A stretch of DNA of 59,412 nucleotides from CAZVUW01 sp964629825 (GCA_964629825.1 CAZVUW010000007.1:1-59412); one strand, 5' to 3'; counted from the stretch's first letter, positions 1 to 9,221 are shown. Numbers and translations: made by a program. Notes: generated by a model from the sequence alone, not told the origin.

Positions 1-189
1 GCTCTGCAGCGACACATCGTCATCGAGGACGTGCGCAACAACCGCGTGCAGCTCGAGCCGATAGACGTCGCAGAGCCCTTCGTCGGCAGCCTGGTCGAGG
101 TCACCGGCGGGTTCCGCTTCGACCCGACCGTGGGGCGGATCCTGGACGTGAGCGAGATCGCCGAGCTGACGGGCTCTTCGGACCGCTGA
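1..189 (+). CDS. C-terminal end of an unrecognised protein (5' end outside window)
   Basis: Frame 1 is open from the first base to a TGA at 187-189 and gives 62 residues ending in GSSDR. The stretch is rich in Val, Glu and Asp with alternating hydrophobic residues (for example VGSLVEVTGGFRFD), which suggests beta strands. I do not recognise a family. A strong hairpin begins 41 bp after the stop, so this is probably the last gene of a plus-strand unit that converges on the mshC unit. It could be a spurious open frame, but the codon usage is typical of the window. Confidence 0.5.
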   Translation, partial: ALQRHIVIEDVRNNRVQLEPIDVAEPFVGSLVEVTGGFRFDPTVGRILDVSEIAELTGSSDR

Positions 190-229
190 CCTCGCCCCGC
201 TCTAGCGCGAAATCGGTTCCGGAAAGGGT

Positions 230-257
230 GAGGCCCCCGTGGTCGGGCGGGGGCCTC
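230..257. terminator. Intrinsic-terminator-like hairpin
   Basis: A perfect 10-bp stem (GAGGCCCCCG / CGGGGGCCTC) has an 8-nt loop. It lies between two convergent units, the partial plus-strand gene and the minus-strand mshC. No U-tract follows, which is common for GC-rich actinobacterial terminators. Confidence 0.7.
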
Positions 258-391
258 AGACGACACATCGGCGGGTTGCGGGCGGGACCGCCTGGCGTCT
301 ATTCGGATTGGGCACCTGTCTACCCTCGCCGGAAGCGTCTACACACCCCGAACAAGAAAAAATCTCGGCGGGCCTGCAGCAAACGGTGGAA

Positions 392-1573
<1,182 letters not shown>

Positions 1574-1751
1574 CGGGCCCCAGCGTACCCACGCAAAGCT
1601 GAGGCCCGGCCGCCCGCTTGAGCAGGCAGCCGGGCCCGGGGGGCTTGGAAGATCAGGCCCGGGCAGCATGCTGGGCGGCGGTCCTCCGCGGCCATAGTCC
1701 GACTGGGTGGTAGTCCCCGGACGGGGTCACTAGTGCGGGTGGACGACGGTC

Positions 1752-2450
1752 TCAGTCCTCGACGCCGGTGAGGGTGGCGAGGTCCCAGTCGAGGGGCAGG
1801 GTGGGCTCCTCGGCCTTGCGCACCGGCGCCCAGGTGCGCCGGTGCAGCTCGCACGGCCCCCACGTCCGCAGCGCGCGCAGGTGTTCGGGTGCCGAGTAGC
1901 CCTTGTTGCTCGAGAAGCCGTAGGCGGGGTAGCCGGGGCAGAGGTCGGTCATGAGCGAGTCGCGGTGCACCTTCGCCACGATCGACGCGGCCGCGATCGA
2001 CGCCGAGCGCCCGTCTCCGCCGACCAGCAGCTGGTTGGTGGTCCCCGCGGCGCGCAGGAAGTCCCACTTGCCGTCGATCAGGACCACATCCGGCCGCAGC
2101 GGGAGGGCATCGATGGCCCGTCGGGCGGCCCGCTGGATGGCGACGGTCATCCCGACGCGATCGATCTCGTCGTTCCAGGCCTCGCCGATCCCGATCCCGA
2201 TGGCGAGGTCTCGGATTCGCGCAGCCAGCTCGGCGCGGGTCTGCGGCTCCAGCACCTTGGAGTCGCGCAGCTTGTAGAGCCGGCGGCTGCGCGGGAGGAT
2301 CACCGCGCAATAGGTGACCGGCCCGGCCAGCGCGCCGCGGCCGACCTCGTCGACGCCGGCGACGACGGCGCCCTCGGCCCACCAGCGCCGCTCGTATGCC
2401 AGCCCCGGCACCGGCGCACGCCGCGCCGCGGCGGACAGCACCGCCGTCAT
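1752..2450 (-). CDS. rnhB: Ribonuclease HII
   Basis: RNase HII is a cytosolic endonuclease that cuts the RNA strand of RNA-DNA hybrids and starts ribonucleotide excision repair. The catalytic block GVDEVGRGALAGPV is near residue 32, LIDGKWDF near 125, and SIAAASIVAKVHRDSLM follows, supplying the conserved Asp-Glu-Asp-Asp acidic residues. The 232 residues fit the family. The ATG at 2450 (MTAVLSA) was chosen because the more upstream start would overlap the upstream selenoprotein gene. That gene stops 7 bp before, so the two are probably co-transcribed and perhaps translationally coupled. mshC follows 178 bp downstream on the same strand. Confidence 0.93.
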   Translation of the reverse strand: MTAVLSAAARRAPVPGLAYERRWWAEGAVVAGVDEVGRGALAGPVTYCAVILPRSRRLYKLRDSKVLEPQTRAELAARIRDLAIGIGIGEAWNDEIDRVGMTVAIQRAARRAIDALPLRPDVVLIDGKWDFLRAAGTTNQLLVGGDGRSASIAAASIVAKVHRDSLMTDLCPGYPAYGFSSNKGYSAPEHLRALRTWGPCELHRRTWAPVRKAEEPTLPLDWDLATLTGVED

Positions 2451-2457
2451 CGCAGCC

Positions 2458-2694
2458 TCAGGCGAGGTGCTCGGACAGCAGGCGCAGAACCTCGCCCGGC
2501 TCCGCATGCCTGCCGGTCGCCTTCTTGCTGTACAGCGGCGTGCCGTCCACCTCGACCTCGAAGACCCCTCCGCGGCTCGGGATGATGCGGATCTCGTCGA
2601 TGTCGTGCTGGTGCTCTGCGAGCAGCTCCGCCACCAGACCGGTGGCGCGGTCGGCGTAGCCTCACGCCGCGCAGTAGGTGATGGTGATGCGCAC
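2458..2694 (-). CDS. SelW/Rdx-family selenoprotein with in-frame UGA (Sec) in a CxxU motif
   Basis: A small thioredoxin-like redox protein of the SelW/SelT/SelH (Rdx) family, 78 residues if UGA 2664-2662 is read as selenocysteine. It starts at GTG 2694 behind GGGGAGG (5-nt spacing). It reads Y-C-A-A-U-G-Y near residues 7-13, placing Sec at residue 11 exactly where Rdx proteins have the second Cys or Sec of CxxC/CxxU. The hallmark IPSRGGVFEVEVDG then YSKK segment follows in the same frame, ending at TGA 2460-2458. Without read-through the peptide would be 10 residues, and the conserved part would have no start. A SECIS-like hairpin follows the UGA. rnhB begins 7 bp downstream. A plain pseudogene with a C-to-UGA change is the alternative, but the hairpin argues against it. 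Confidence 0.87.
2629..2647 (-). promoter_or_regulatory. Bacterial SECIS element (bSECIS) for UGA 2662-2664
   Basis: Reading the minus strand, the stem CGCCACC pairs perfectly with GGTGGCG around a 5-nt loop GGTCT. The stem starts 15 nt and the loop 22 nt after the UGA, within the distance described for bacterial SECIS elements. The loop is the same GGUCU found in the Escherichia coli fdhF SECIS apical loop that SelB contacts. The hairpin lies inside coding sequence, as is normal in bacteria. Confidence 0.85.
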
Positions 2695-2713
2695 CTCGAC
2701 CTCCCCGACGGCT

Positions 2714-2736
2714 GCCGCCCGACGGGAGCGGGCGGC
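2714..2736 (-). promoter_or_regulatory. Leader hairpin upstream of the selenoprotein gene
   Basis: GCCGCCCG and CGGGCGGC form a perfect 8-bp stem with a 7-nt loop. It lies 7 nt before the Shine-Dalgarno of the selenoprotein gene (2700-2706), in the 81-bp region shared with the divergent SDR gene. It may be an operator or a 5'-UTR structure; function unknown. Confidence 0.4.
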
Positions 2737-2775
2737 GGTTACATGACGTCCCGACCTTAGCCGAAGGGAGCGACC

Positions 2776-3558
2776 GTGGACCTGGGACTGGACGGGCTGG
2801 GCGTGCTGGTCACCGGCGCGTCGGGCGGGATCGGCGGCGCCACCGCACGTGCCTTCGCCGCCGAGGGGGCTCGTGTCGCCGCGCACTACCACCGCAACGC
2901 GGCGGCGGCCCAGGCGCTGGCGGCGGAGATCGGCGGGGTCGCGCTCGGCGCCGATCTGCGCTCGCAGGAGCAGGTGGACGCCCTCATCCCCGCAGCCCTG
3001 GAGGCGCTGGGACGGCTCGACGTCGTGGTCGCCAACGCCGGGGTGTGGCCGCGGGAGGACGTCGACGTCGTCGACCTCGACCTGGAGCGCTGGCGGGCGA
3101 CGATCGAGGCGAACCTCACGGCGACCTTCCTCACCTGTCGCGCTTTCCTGCGCCACGTCCGGACGACGTCCAGCGGGGCGCTGGTGCTGGTGTCCTCCAC
3201 GGCCGGGCGCTTCGGCGAGGCCGGCCACGCCGACTACGCCGCGGCGAAGGCGGCGATCGGGCGGGGGCTGCTGCTCAGCCTGAAGAACGAGGCGGCGCGC
3301 CTCGGCCCCGGGGTGCGGGTGAACGCGGTCGCACCCGGCTGGACCACGTCACCGATGACGGCGCGTGATCTCGACCACGCGGCCGTGGAGCGCGTGACGG
3401 CCACCATGGCCCTGCGCAAGGTCGCCACGACCGAGGACATCGCCGCAGCGATCCTGTGGCTGGCCTCGCCCACGGCGGCCGGGCACGTCACCGGGACGGA
3501 GCTGGTGGTCGCAGGGGGGATGGAGGGGCGGCTGCTGCACCCTCCGGAGGGCGCCTAG
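2776..3558 (+). CDS. SDR-family oxidoreductase (FabG-like)
   Basis: A 260-residue classical short-chain dehydrogenase/reductase, probably a cytosolic NAD(P)-dependent 3-oxoacyl or alcohol dehydrogenase. The Rossmann dinucleotide motif VTGASGGIGGATA is near residue 13, followed by the structural VVANAGVW motif, the catalytic Ser in LVLVSSTAG, and Tyr/Lys in YAAAKAAIG. The C-terminal LASPTAAGHVTGTELVVAGGM closing segment is complete. The GTG start at 2776 follows AAGGGAG by 6 nt. It is transcribed away from the selenoprotein operon, and its stop overlaps the end of the convergent GroES-like gene by 4 bp. The substrate cannot be assigned from sequence. Confidence 0.88.
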   Translation: MDLGLDGLGVLVTGASGGIGGATARAFAAEGARVAAHYHRNAAAAQALAAEIGGVALGADLRSQEQVDALIPAALEALGRLDVVVANAGVWPREDVDVVDLDLERWRATIEANLTATFLTCRAFLRHVRTTSSGALVLVSSTAGRFGEAGHADYAAAKAAIGRGLLLSLKNEAARLGPGVRVNAVAPGWTTSPMTARDLDHAAVERVTATMALRKVATTEDIAAAILWLASPTAAGHVTGTELVVAGGMEGRLLHPPEGA

Positions 3559-3962
3559 AGGTAGAGGCCCGTCTTGCCGGCCGGCCGCTCACCCGAGGCG
3601 ACGGCGTGGACGTCGCGCTCGCGCACGATCAGGTACAGCTCGCCGCGGACGTCGACCTCGATCGCGGACTCGGGCAGGAACAGCACGCGGTCGCCCGGCT
3701 CGACCGACCGGACCAGCGGGCCCACCTCGGTTACGGCGGCCCACACGCCCAGGCGGTCGGCGGACTTGGCGGTCGCCGGGATGAGGATGCCCGCGCGGGT
3801 GCGCCGATCCCCCTGGTCGGGGTGGGCGCACAGGATCCGGTCCGCGGTCACCCGCACCGCCAGCTTGGCCTCTTCGTCCTCGACGGGACGAAGCACGGGC
3901 TGGGGCTGGGCTGCGGGCTCGTTGGATGGCTCGGAGGCCGCCGGGGAATGTCCAGAGGTCAT
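3555..3962 (-). CDS. GroES/Cpn10-family protein (divergent orphan paralogue)
   Basis: A 135-residue protein whose residues from about 33 onward match the GroES fold: VTADRILCAHPDQ, a mobile-loop-like RTRAGILIPATAKS, a VWAAVTEVGPLVRSVEPGDRVLF core and a C-terminal GELYLIVRERDVHAV strand. Canonical GroES is about 95-100 residues. This one carries about 32 extra Pro/Ala/Glu-rich N-terminal residues and a short C-terminal tail. No groEL lies nearby, so it is likely a second Cpn10-like protein rather than the main cochaperonin. Whether it partners GroEL or acts otherwise is unknown. Confidence 0.75.
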   Translation of the reverse strand: MTSGHSPAASEPSNEPAAQPQPVLRPVEDEEAKLAVRVTADRILCAHPDQGDRRTRAGILIPATAKSADRLGVWAAVTEVGPLVRSVEPGDRVLFLPESAIEVDVRGELYLIVRERDVHAVASGERPAGKTGLYL

Positions 3963-4065
3963 GCGCCGAGGATAGCGGGCGGGCGGGTGGACGCCGTCGC
4001 CGCGGAGGCGCAGTCTGGTGGCGGTGCGCGGCGCCGTCGCCCGGCACCGAGGAGGAGCGCCGGTG

Positions 4066-4551
4066 ATGAGGAGAGTCCGTCCCTACACGGTGATGAGCGC
4101 CCCCGAGCGGCTGGGCCGCGCCATCCTCCAGCTGCCCAGGTCAGTGCAGCAGGCGCTGGTGCTGGTGGCGGAGCGAGAGGACCTGCCGCTGGTCGCCGGG
4201 GTGTGGTCCGACGGCTCCGGCGGCTGCCTCGTGGCCAACGTGGTCGCGACCTACGCCGGCAGCGAGTCCGCACCGGCGGACCAGACCCTCGACCTGCGCG
4301 TCCTCGAGCTCATCCCCGAGATGTCCAGCCGCGACCTGAACCGGCTGATCGTCGCCTGGGACGAGGCGGCGGCAGCGGACGGCGGCACCAGCGACGCCGA
4401 GCTGCGGCGGCTGCTGCGGGCCGGACTGCGCTGGGCGGGAGTCGAGCCGACGCCGGCCTCTGAGGAGCGGAACGGGCCCGGCGCATGCGGAACGCCGGGC
4501 CCGGACCTGCGGTCGTCTCCGCTCCGGAAGTCGTCAGTCGTCCTGTCCTAG
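4066..4551 (+). CDS. Hypothetical protein, unrecognised
   Basis: The start ATG at 4066 (or the adjoining GTG at 4063) follows GGAGGAG. The product of about 161 residues has a confident-looking body: LGRAILQLPRSVQQALVLVAERE and a two-strand segment with GVWSDGSGGCLVANVV, then a helical SRDLNRLIVAWDEAAAADGG region. I do not recognise a domain. The last 30 residues are low complexity and are encoded across a terminator-type hairpin, overlapping the end of the convergent protease gene by 18 bp. No membrane segment is visible. Confidence 0.6.
   Translation: MRRVRPYTVMSAPERLGRAILQLPRSVQQALVLVAEREDLPLVAGVWSDGSGGCLVANVVATYAGSESAPADQTLDLRVLELIPEMSSRDLNRLIVAWDEAAAADGGTSDAELRRLLRAGLRWAGVEPTPASEERNGPGACGTPGPDLRSSPLRKSSVVLS
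4474..4502. terminator. Hairpin inside the 3' end of convergent genes
   Basis: GGGCCCGGCG and CGCCGGGCCC form a perfect 10-bp stem with a 9-nt loop. It lies within the last codons of the plus-strand hypothetical gene and just beyond the stop of the minus-strand protease gene, so it may terminate both. Confidence 0.6.
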
Positions 4552-5895
4552 GCCGCCCTGGGCGCCGAGGCCGTCCTCTGGCTCGGCCGAGCCGAGCACC
4601 ACGGCGATCTCGCGCTCCTCGCCGTCCGAGAAGACCGTCAGGGTCACCTCCTCGCCCGGCGAGCGGCGTCGGATCGCGGCGGCGAGCTCGGCCATCGAGG
4701 TGATCTCCTCGCCGTCGAACGAGGTCACGATGTCGCCGCGCTCCAGCCCGGCCCGGTCGGCGGCGCTGTCGGGCACGACCTCGACGATGAGCGCGCCCTC
4801 CGAGACCGGCAGCCCGTAGAGCTCGGCGATGCGCGGGTCGACGTCCTGGCCGGCCACGCCGAGCTGGGCGTAGCGGATGAAGCCCTCGTCGATCAGCTGG
4901 TCCGCGAGGTGCGTGGCGGTGGTGATGGGGATCGCGAAGCCGATGCCGATGTTGCCGCGTGACGTCGGCGAGCCCGGCAGGATCGCGGTGTTGATGCCGA
5001 TCACCTCGGCGCGGTCGTTGACCAGAGCGCCACCGGAGTTGCCCGGGTTGATGGGCGCGTCGGTCTGGATCAGGTCGGTGAGCTCGGTGCCCTCGATGCT
5101 GCGCCCCAGTCCGCTGACGATCCCCGCGGTCACGGAGCCGTCGAGGTCGAACGGCGAGCCGATCGCGATCGCGGTCTCGCCGACCCGCGGAGGCTCGGTC
5201 GCGATCTTGGCGGCAGGCAGCTCGCCGCCCGGGACCTCATCGACGTCGACCTTCAGGACCGCCAGGTCGAGGCGGGTGTCGCCGCCCAGGATCTCGGCGT
5301 CGAGGGTGTTGCCATCCGGCAGAGTGACGCTGACATCCATGGCGCCGCTGACGACGTGGGCGTTGGTCAGCAGGTAGCCGTCCGAGCGGTACACGACCGC
5401 CGAGCCGGTGCCCTCGCCCTGCAGGCCGCGGACATCGACGCGGGCGACCGACGGTGCCACCAGCTCGGCGACCTCGGCGACGGACATCGACTCGCCGCTG
5501 CTGCGGCTGGAGGTGGGCCGTGCGTCCGAGTCAGGCGTCTCTTCGCCGTCGATGGCGGAGTCGACCGCCACATCCCCGTCGTCGTCGGAGACGGCGAGCG
5601 TGATCGGCACCGCGACTCCGGCCGACACGACCGCCGCGACCAGCGCGGAGATGGCCGCGTTGCGCCAGCCGCCACCGCGACCGCCTGCGGGGGGCTGGGC
5701 GGGACCGACGGGGCCGCCGGGTGCGGCGGGGCCGTACTGTCCTGGCTGGTCGGACGTCATCCCCGAGGCCGTCGGAGCCGCGGCGCCGGCGGGCGGCGGC
5801 GGCTCGGGCCAGGTGAGATCGGGCTCCTGCTGGCCGCCCCAGGTCAGCGGAGGCCGGTACCCGGTCGGCCGGTCTTCGTGCTGCACATCAGTCAC
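4534..5895 (-). CDS. HtrA/DegP-like trypsin-type serine protease with PDZ domain, membrane-anchored
   Basis: An envelope-stress protease. About 90 cytoplasmic Pro/Gly-rich residues precede one membrane segment (SALVAAVVSAGVAVPITLAV). The extracytoplasmic chymotrypsin-fold domain has the catalytic His in LLTNAHVVSG, Asp in TRLDLAVLKVD and Ser in NPGNSGGALVND. A C-terminal PDZ domain with GLERGDIVTSFDGEEI follows. The length is typical of actinobacterial PepD/HtrA proteins. The GTG at 5895 follows AGGGAG by 8 nt and is preferred to an ATG 27 bp upstream. It is divergent from the response-regulator operon, an arrangement like mprAB-pepD in mycobacteria, so regulation by that system is a reasonable inference. 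Confidence 0.9.
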   Translation of the reverse strand: MTDVQHEDRPTGYRPPLTWGGQQEPDLTWPEPPPPAGAAAPTASGMTSDQPGQYGPAAPGGPVGPAQPPAGGRGGGWRNAAISALVAAVVSAGVAVPITLAVSDDDGDVAVDSAIDGEETPDSDARPTSSRSSGESMSVAEVAELVAPSVARVDVRGLQGEGTGSAVVYRSDGYLLTNAHVVSGAMDVSVTLPDGNTLDAEILGGDTRLDLAVLKVDVDEVPGGELPAAKIATEPPRVGETAIAIGSPFDLDGSVTAGIVSGLGRSIEGTELTDLIQTDAPINPGNSGGALVNDRAEVIGINTAILPGSPTSRGNIGIGFAIPITTATHLADQLIDEGFIRYAQLGVAGQDVDPRIAELYGLPVSEGALIVEVVPDSAADRAGLERGDIVTSFDGEEITSMAELAAAIRRRSPGEEVTLTVFSDGEEREIAVVLGSAEPEDGLGAQGGLGQDD

Positions 5896-5993
5896 GGCGG
5901 CGCTCCCTTCTCGTTGCTGCACCCGTCTGTCGAGGAAACGCTAGTGACGCGACGGCAAACGCCGCTTCGGGCCTGCGTCAAGTTCAGGTAAAG

Positions 5994-6704
5994 ATGGTGG
6001 GCATGGATGCCGCCGGCCCTCTGCTCCTGGTCGAGGATGACGACGGCATCGCCCGACCCCTTGCGGCCGCGCTCACGGGGGCCGGTCACGAGGTCGTCCG
6101 GGTGGCGACGGGACGCGAGGCCCTGGCCCGCGCCGCCGAGGGAGTGCGCGCGGTCGTGCTCGACCTCGGGCTGCCGGACATCGACGGGGTGGAGGTCTGC
6201 CGGCGCCTACGTGACATCGCCCCTGGCGTGCCCGTGCTGATGCTCACCGCGCGCACGTCGGAGACCGACGTGGTCGTCGGGCTGGACGCCGGCGCCGACG
6301 ACTACGTGACCAAGCCGTTTCGGCTGGCGGAGCTGCTGGCGCGGCTGCGTGCGCTGCTGCGACGCACCGAGCAGGAGGCGGAGGACGAGCCGGCGCTGCT
6401 CAGCGCCCAGGACGTCCGGATCGACACGGCCGCGCGCCGGGCCTGGCGCGGAGACGAGGAGCTCGAGCTGTCGCCCAAGGAGTTCGACCTGCTGGCGCTG
6501 CTGGTGTCCGAGGCCGGCCGCGCCGTGTCGCGTGAGCGCATCATGCGGGAGGTCTGGGACACGACCTGGCTCGGCTCGACCAAGACGGTCGACATGCACG
6601 TGTCCTGGCTGCGGCGCAAGCTCGGCGACGACGCCTCCTCGCCGCGCTACCTGACCACCCTGCGCGGCGTGGGCTTCCGCTTCGAGCCGGAGGCGCCCGC
6701 GTGA
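5994..6704 (+). CDS. OmpR/PhoB-family response regulator
   Basis: A 236-residue DNA-binding response regulator. The receiver domain has acidic DDD residues near position 17, the phospho-acceptor Asp in VLDLGLPD, Thr/Ser in MLTARTSE and Lys in YVTKPF. A winged-helix effector follows (ELSPKEFDLLALLVSEAGR, TKTVDMHVSWLRRKLG, TLRGVGFRFEP). The exact start is uncertain. ATG 5994 lies inside a possible -10 sequence (TAAAGAT, 5989-5995), so a leaderless start at ATG 6003 (MDAAGP) is equally plausible. The stop overlaps the kinase start by 4 bp (GTGA), a coupled operon. The likely target is the divergent HtrA-like gene. Confidence 0.93.
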   Translation: MVGMDAAGPLLLVEDDDGIARPLAAALTGAGHEVVRVATGREALARAAEGVRAVVLDLGLPDIDGVEVCRRLRDIAPGVPVLMLTARTSETDVVVGLDAGADDYVTKPFRLAELLARLRALLRRTEQEAEDEPALLSAQDVRIDTAARRAWRGDEELELSPKEFDLLALLVSEAGRAVSRERIMREVWDTTWLGSTKTVDMHVSWLRRKLGDDASSPRYLTTLRGVGFRFEPEAPA

Positions 6705-8047
6705 GGCGGCGGCTTCTGGTGACCACCCTGGCCGCCGTGATCGCCGTCGTGCTGCTGCTGGGCATCCCCCTGGCGATCGCCGTGCGCAGCATCCTGATCC
6801 AGCAGGCGCTGGACTCGCTGCAGCGCGAGGCCGAGCAGGCCCAGGTCCTGGTGCTCCAGGAGCAGCAGTCCATCCAGGGCGTCACCCTGCTGTTGCGCGC
6901 GGTCGCCGAGCAGACCGGCAGCCGCCTGACCCTCGTGGACCAGACGGGCCCGATGACGATCCAGATCGACACCGGCGCCCCGCCGCCGGACGAGCTGTTC
7001 TACGAGCTGACCGAGGACGTGGAGGCCGCCCGGCGCGGCGAGGTCGGCCGCGCCCGGGCGCCGGGGATACTGGCCGTGACCGTCCCCGTGCGTGCGCCCG
7101 GCATCCAGCAGGTGATGCGCGCGAGCCGGTCCGATCAGGATCTGAACTCGTCTGTGCGGACCGCCTGGCTGCAGCTCGGTGCTCTTGGGCTGGTGGCGCT
7201 TGGCGTCGCGGCGGCGCTCGCGACCTGGCAGGCGCGCCGGTTGGGGGCGCCCATGGAGGCGCTGGCGGAGGCGGCGCGGGCACTCGGCGAGGGCGACTTC
7301 AGCGTCCGGGCGCCGCGCTCGGGCCTGCCCGAGCCCGACGACGTGGCCGCTGCGCTCGACACCACCGCGGACCGGCTGGCCGAGCTGGTGGCGCGCAGCC
7401 GCTCCTTCGGCGCGGACGCCTCGCACCAGCTGCGGACGCCGTTGACGGCGCTGCGCCTGCAGCTCGAGGTCCTGGAGAGCACCGGCGCCGCCCCCGAGGC
7501 CGTCACGCAGGCACTGGCCGAGGTGGACCGCCTGGACGGCACCATCTCGGAGCTGCTGGCCCTCGGCGCGCCCGAGACGGCGCGGGAGGCCGTCGATCTG
7601 GAGGCGCTGGTCGAGGACCGGATCGGAGCGTGGCGCGCCCTGGCCAACGCGCAGGACCGTCGGATCGTCGTGCAGGCCGTGCCGGTGCCGCCGGTGCGGG
7701 CCCGCCCCGCCGCGATCGGGCAGAGCCTGCAGGTTCTGCTCGACAACGCGCTCGAGCACGGACGGGGGACGATCACGATCTCGATCCAGCCCATCGCCGG
7801 CGGTGTGCGCCTGTGCGTGGGCGACGAGGGTCCCGGCATCCCCGCCGACGTGCTCACCGAGCGCGGGCCGGCCGATCGCGCCGGTGTCCGTGGCCGCGGT
7901 CTTCCGATGGCGCGCTCGCTCGTCGAGGCGGAGGGTGGGCGGCTGCGGATCGAGCACGACGCGCCGGGAGGGCTGGTCTGCCTGCTGCTGCCCGCCGAGC
8001 CGACGGAGCCGCGGTCGCAGGGCGATGCTGGAATGGAGGGTTCATGA
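6701..8047 (+). CDS. Two-component sensor histidine kinase
   Basis: A 448-residue membrane kinase paired with the upstream regulator. TM1 is at residues about 6-27 (VTTLAAVIAVVLLLGIPLAIAV) and a roughly 125-residue extracytoplasmic sensor follows. TM2 lies near 155-175, then HAMP. The dimerisation/phospho-acceptor helix has the His in FGADASHQLRTPLTAL. The HATPase region has the N box LLDNALEHG, G1 VGDEGPGIP and G2 GRGLPMARSLVEAEGG. It starts with GTG overlapping the previous stop and ends overlapping the lipoprotein start by 4 bp (ATGA). The signal is unknown; envelope stress is inferred from the HtrA neighbour. Confidence 0.92.
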   Translation: MRRRLLVTTLAAVIAVVLLLGIPLAIAVRSILIQQALDSLQREAEQAQVLVLQEQQSIQGVTLLLRAVAEQTGSRLTLVDQTGPMTIQIDTGAPPPDELFYELTEDVEAARRGEVGRARAPGILAVTVPVRAPGIQQVMRASRSDQDLNSSVRTAWLQLGALGLVALGVAAALATWQARRLGAPMEALAEAARALGEGDFSVRAPRSGLPEPDDVAAALDTTADRLAELVARSRSFGADASHQLRTPLTALRLQLEVLESTGAAPEAVTQALAEVDRLDGTISELLALGAPETAREAVDLEALVEDRIGAWRALANAQDRRIVVQAVPVPPVRARPAAIGQSLQVLLDNALEHGRGTITISIQPIAGGVRLCVGDEGPGIPADVLTERGPADRAGVRGRGLPMARSLVEAEGGRLRIEHDAPGGLVCLLLPAEPTEPRSQGDAGMEGS

Positions 8048-8676
8048 GCTCCCTGCGCGTGACCCTTGCCGCGGCCGCCCTCGCGCTGCTGACCGCCTGT
8101 CAGCCGGTTGATGACGAGGCCACCCCCGACCCGACCGGGTCGGCGTCGTCGACCACTCCGCCGCCCACCGCGCTGGGCGACGACGTGGTCGGACTTCTGG
8201 CCGGGCAGCTGACGACCGCCCAGGAGTGGCAGGCGGAGCCGGTCGCGGTGGAGATCGTCGCCGAGCTGAGCGATGGGACCTGGACGTCGGCGTCGACGAT
8301 GTACCTGGCGCCGGACGCCGACCGCTTCCTGGTCGTCACGGCCGGAGAGGGCCCCGGCCAGCAGCGCCCGACCCTGGCGACCCTGGGAATCGAGGCCGTC
8401 CCCGCCCACGCCGTGGCCGAGATCCCGCCGTTCCCAGAGCTGGCCCAGGGTCCGCTCGCCCTGGCCGAGGCCGCACAGGAACCGCTTGAGGCGTGCGGCG
8501 CCGACGGCGAGGTGACCTCGGTGGTGTACGGGACCGGCGCGCCGGCGTCATGGGACGGGGAGCGCTGGACCGAGCCGCCGCGCTGGACCGCGACCGTCAG
8601 CTCCTCCGGCGGCGCGGTCGTGCTCGACCCGGTCACCGCCGAGCCTCAGCCGGAGTCGTGCATCTCGGGCCGGTGA
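8044..8676 (+). CDS. Putative lipoprotein, third gene of the two-component operon
   Basis: A 210-residue protein with a short n-region, a hydrophobic Ala/Leu stretch and the lipobox LLTAC (Cys19), so lipid-anchored outside the membrane. A Thr/Ser/Pro/Asp-rich linker follows, then a beta-rich domain. I do not recognise the domain. Its ATG overlaps the kinase stop by 4 bp, which makes it a coupled accessory protein, perhaps a sensor partner of the kinase. The family is unknown. Confidence 0.75.
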   Translation: MSSLRVTLAAAALALLTACQPVDDEATPDPTGSASSTTPPPTALGDDVVGLLAGQLTTAQEWQAEPVAVEIVAELSDGTWTSASTMYLAPDADRFLVVTAGEGPGQQRPTLATLGIEAVPAHAVAEIPPFPELAQGPLALAEAAQEPLEACGADGEVTSVVYGTGAPASWDGERWTEPPRWTATVSSSGGAVVLDPVTAEPQPESCISGR

Positions 8677-8696
8677 CCGCGTTAGGCTCCTGGGCC

Positions 8697-9221
8697 ATGT
8701 TCGAGGAGCTGAGCAACCAGGCCGACCGCGAGGTGCACCGCTTCGTCTGGGTCGATGAGTCCGATCCGGTCCGCGGCGGGCAGTGGATGGCGTTCGCGCC
8801 CGACGGCCACCCCCGCCCGGTGGCCCTGGCCGAGGCGGTGGCCGCCAGCCGGCTGGTGGACGACGGCGAGGACCCTCTGGCCGTGCACGTGGTCGCCGCC
8901 CGCCGCGTGATCGAGGCTGCCGGCGACCTCGAGGACCGGCTGTTCCCCGAGCCCCAGGAGCGCCTTCACGCGGCTCTGGCGTCGCTGACCGCGGACCGAC
9001 CGCAGATCGACCCGCACTCGCCGCAGGGCATCGAGGTCAGGATGGCGGCCGAGGCGCTCGAGAAGCTGGCCGCCGACATGGCCGAGCTGGTCGAGGAGAA
9101 GCTTGAGTCCGGCTCGCTCGCTGATCTGCCGGAGGGCGCCACCCACGCCATGTGCCAGACCATCCAGGCCGGCTGGCGCCTCCGCCGCCTGGTCGACCCC
9201 CCGAGCATCCTGGCCCTGTAG
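8697..9221 (+). CDS. Hypothetical helical protein
   Basis: A 174-residue soluble protein, unrecognised. It opens MFEELSNQADREVHRFVWVDESDPV and is mostly amphipathic helix after residue 60 (for example EVRMAAEALEKLAADMAELVEEKLESG). ATG 8697 is chosen because a good -10 (TAGGCT, 8683-8688) lies 8 nt before it, suggesting a leaderless transcript. A longer reading upstream would overlap the lipoprotein gene. A terminator-like hairpin follows at 9318. No catalytic motif is evident. Confidence 0.6.
   Translation: MFEELSNQADREVHRFVWVDESDPVRGGQWMAFAPDGHPRPVALAEAVAASRLVDDGEDPLAVHVVAARRVIEAAGDLEDRLFPEPQERLHAALASLTADRPQIDPHSPQGIEVRMAAEALEKLAADMAELVEEKLESGSLADLPEGATHAMCQTIQAGWRLRRLVDPPSILAL

Noticed and set aside
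2662..3228. Long minus-strand open frame ending at the UGA of the selenoprotein gene
   Set aside because: Its upstream part is antisense to the SDR gene and only the last 10 codons belong to a real gene, which starts at GTG 2694.
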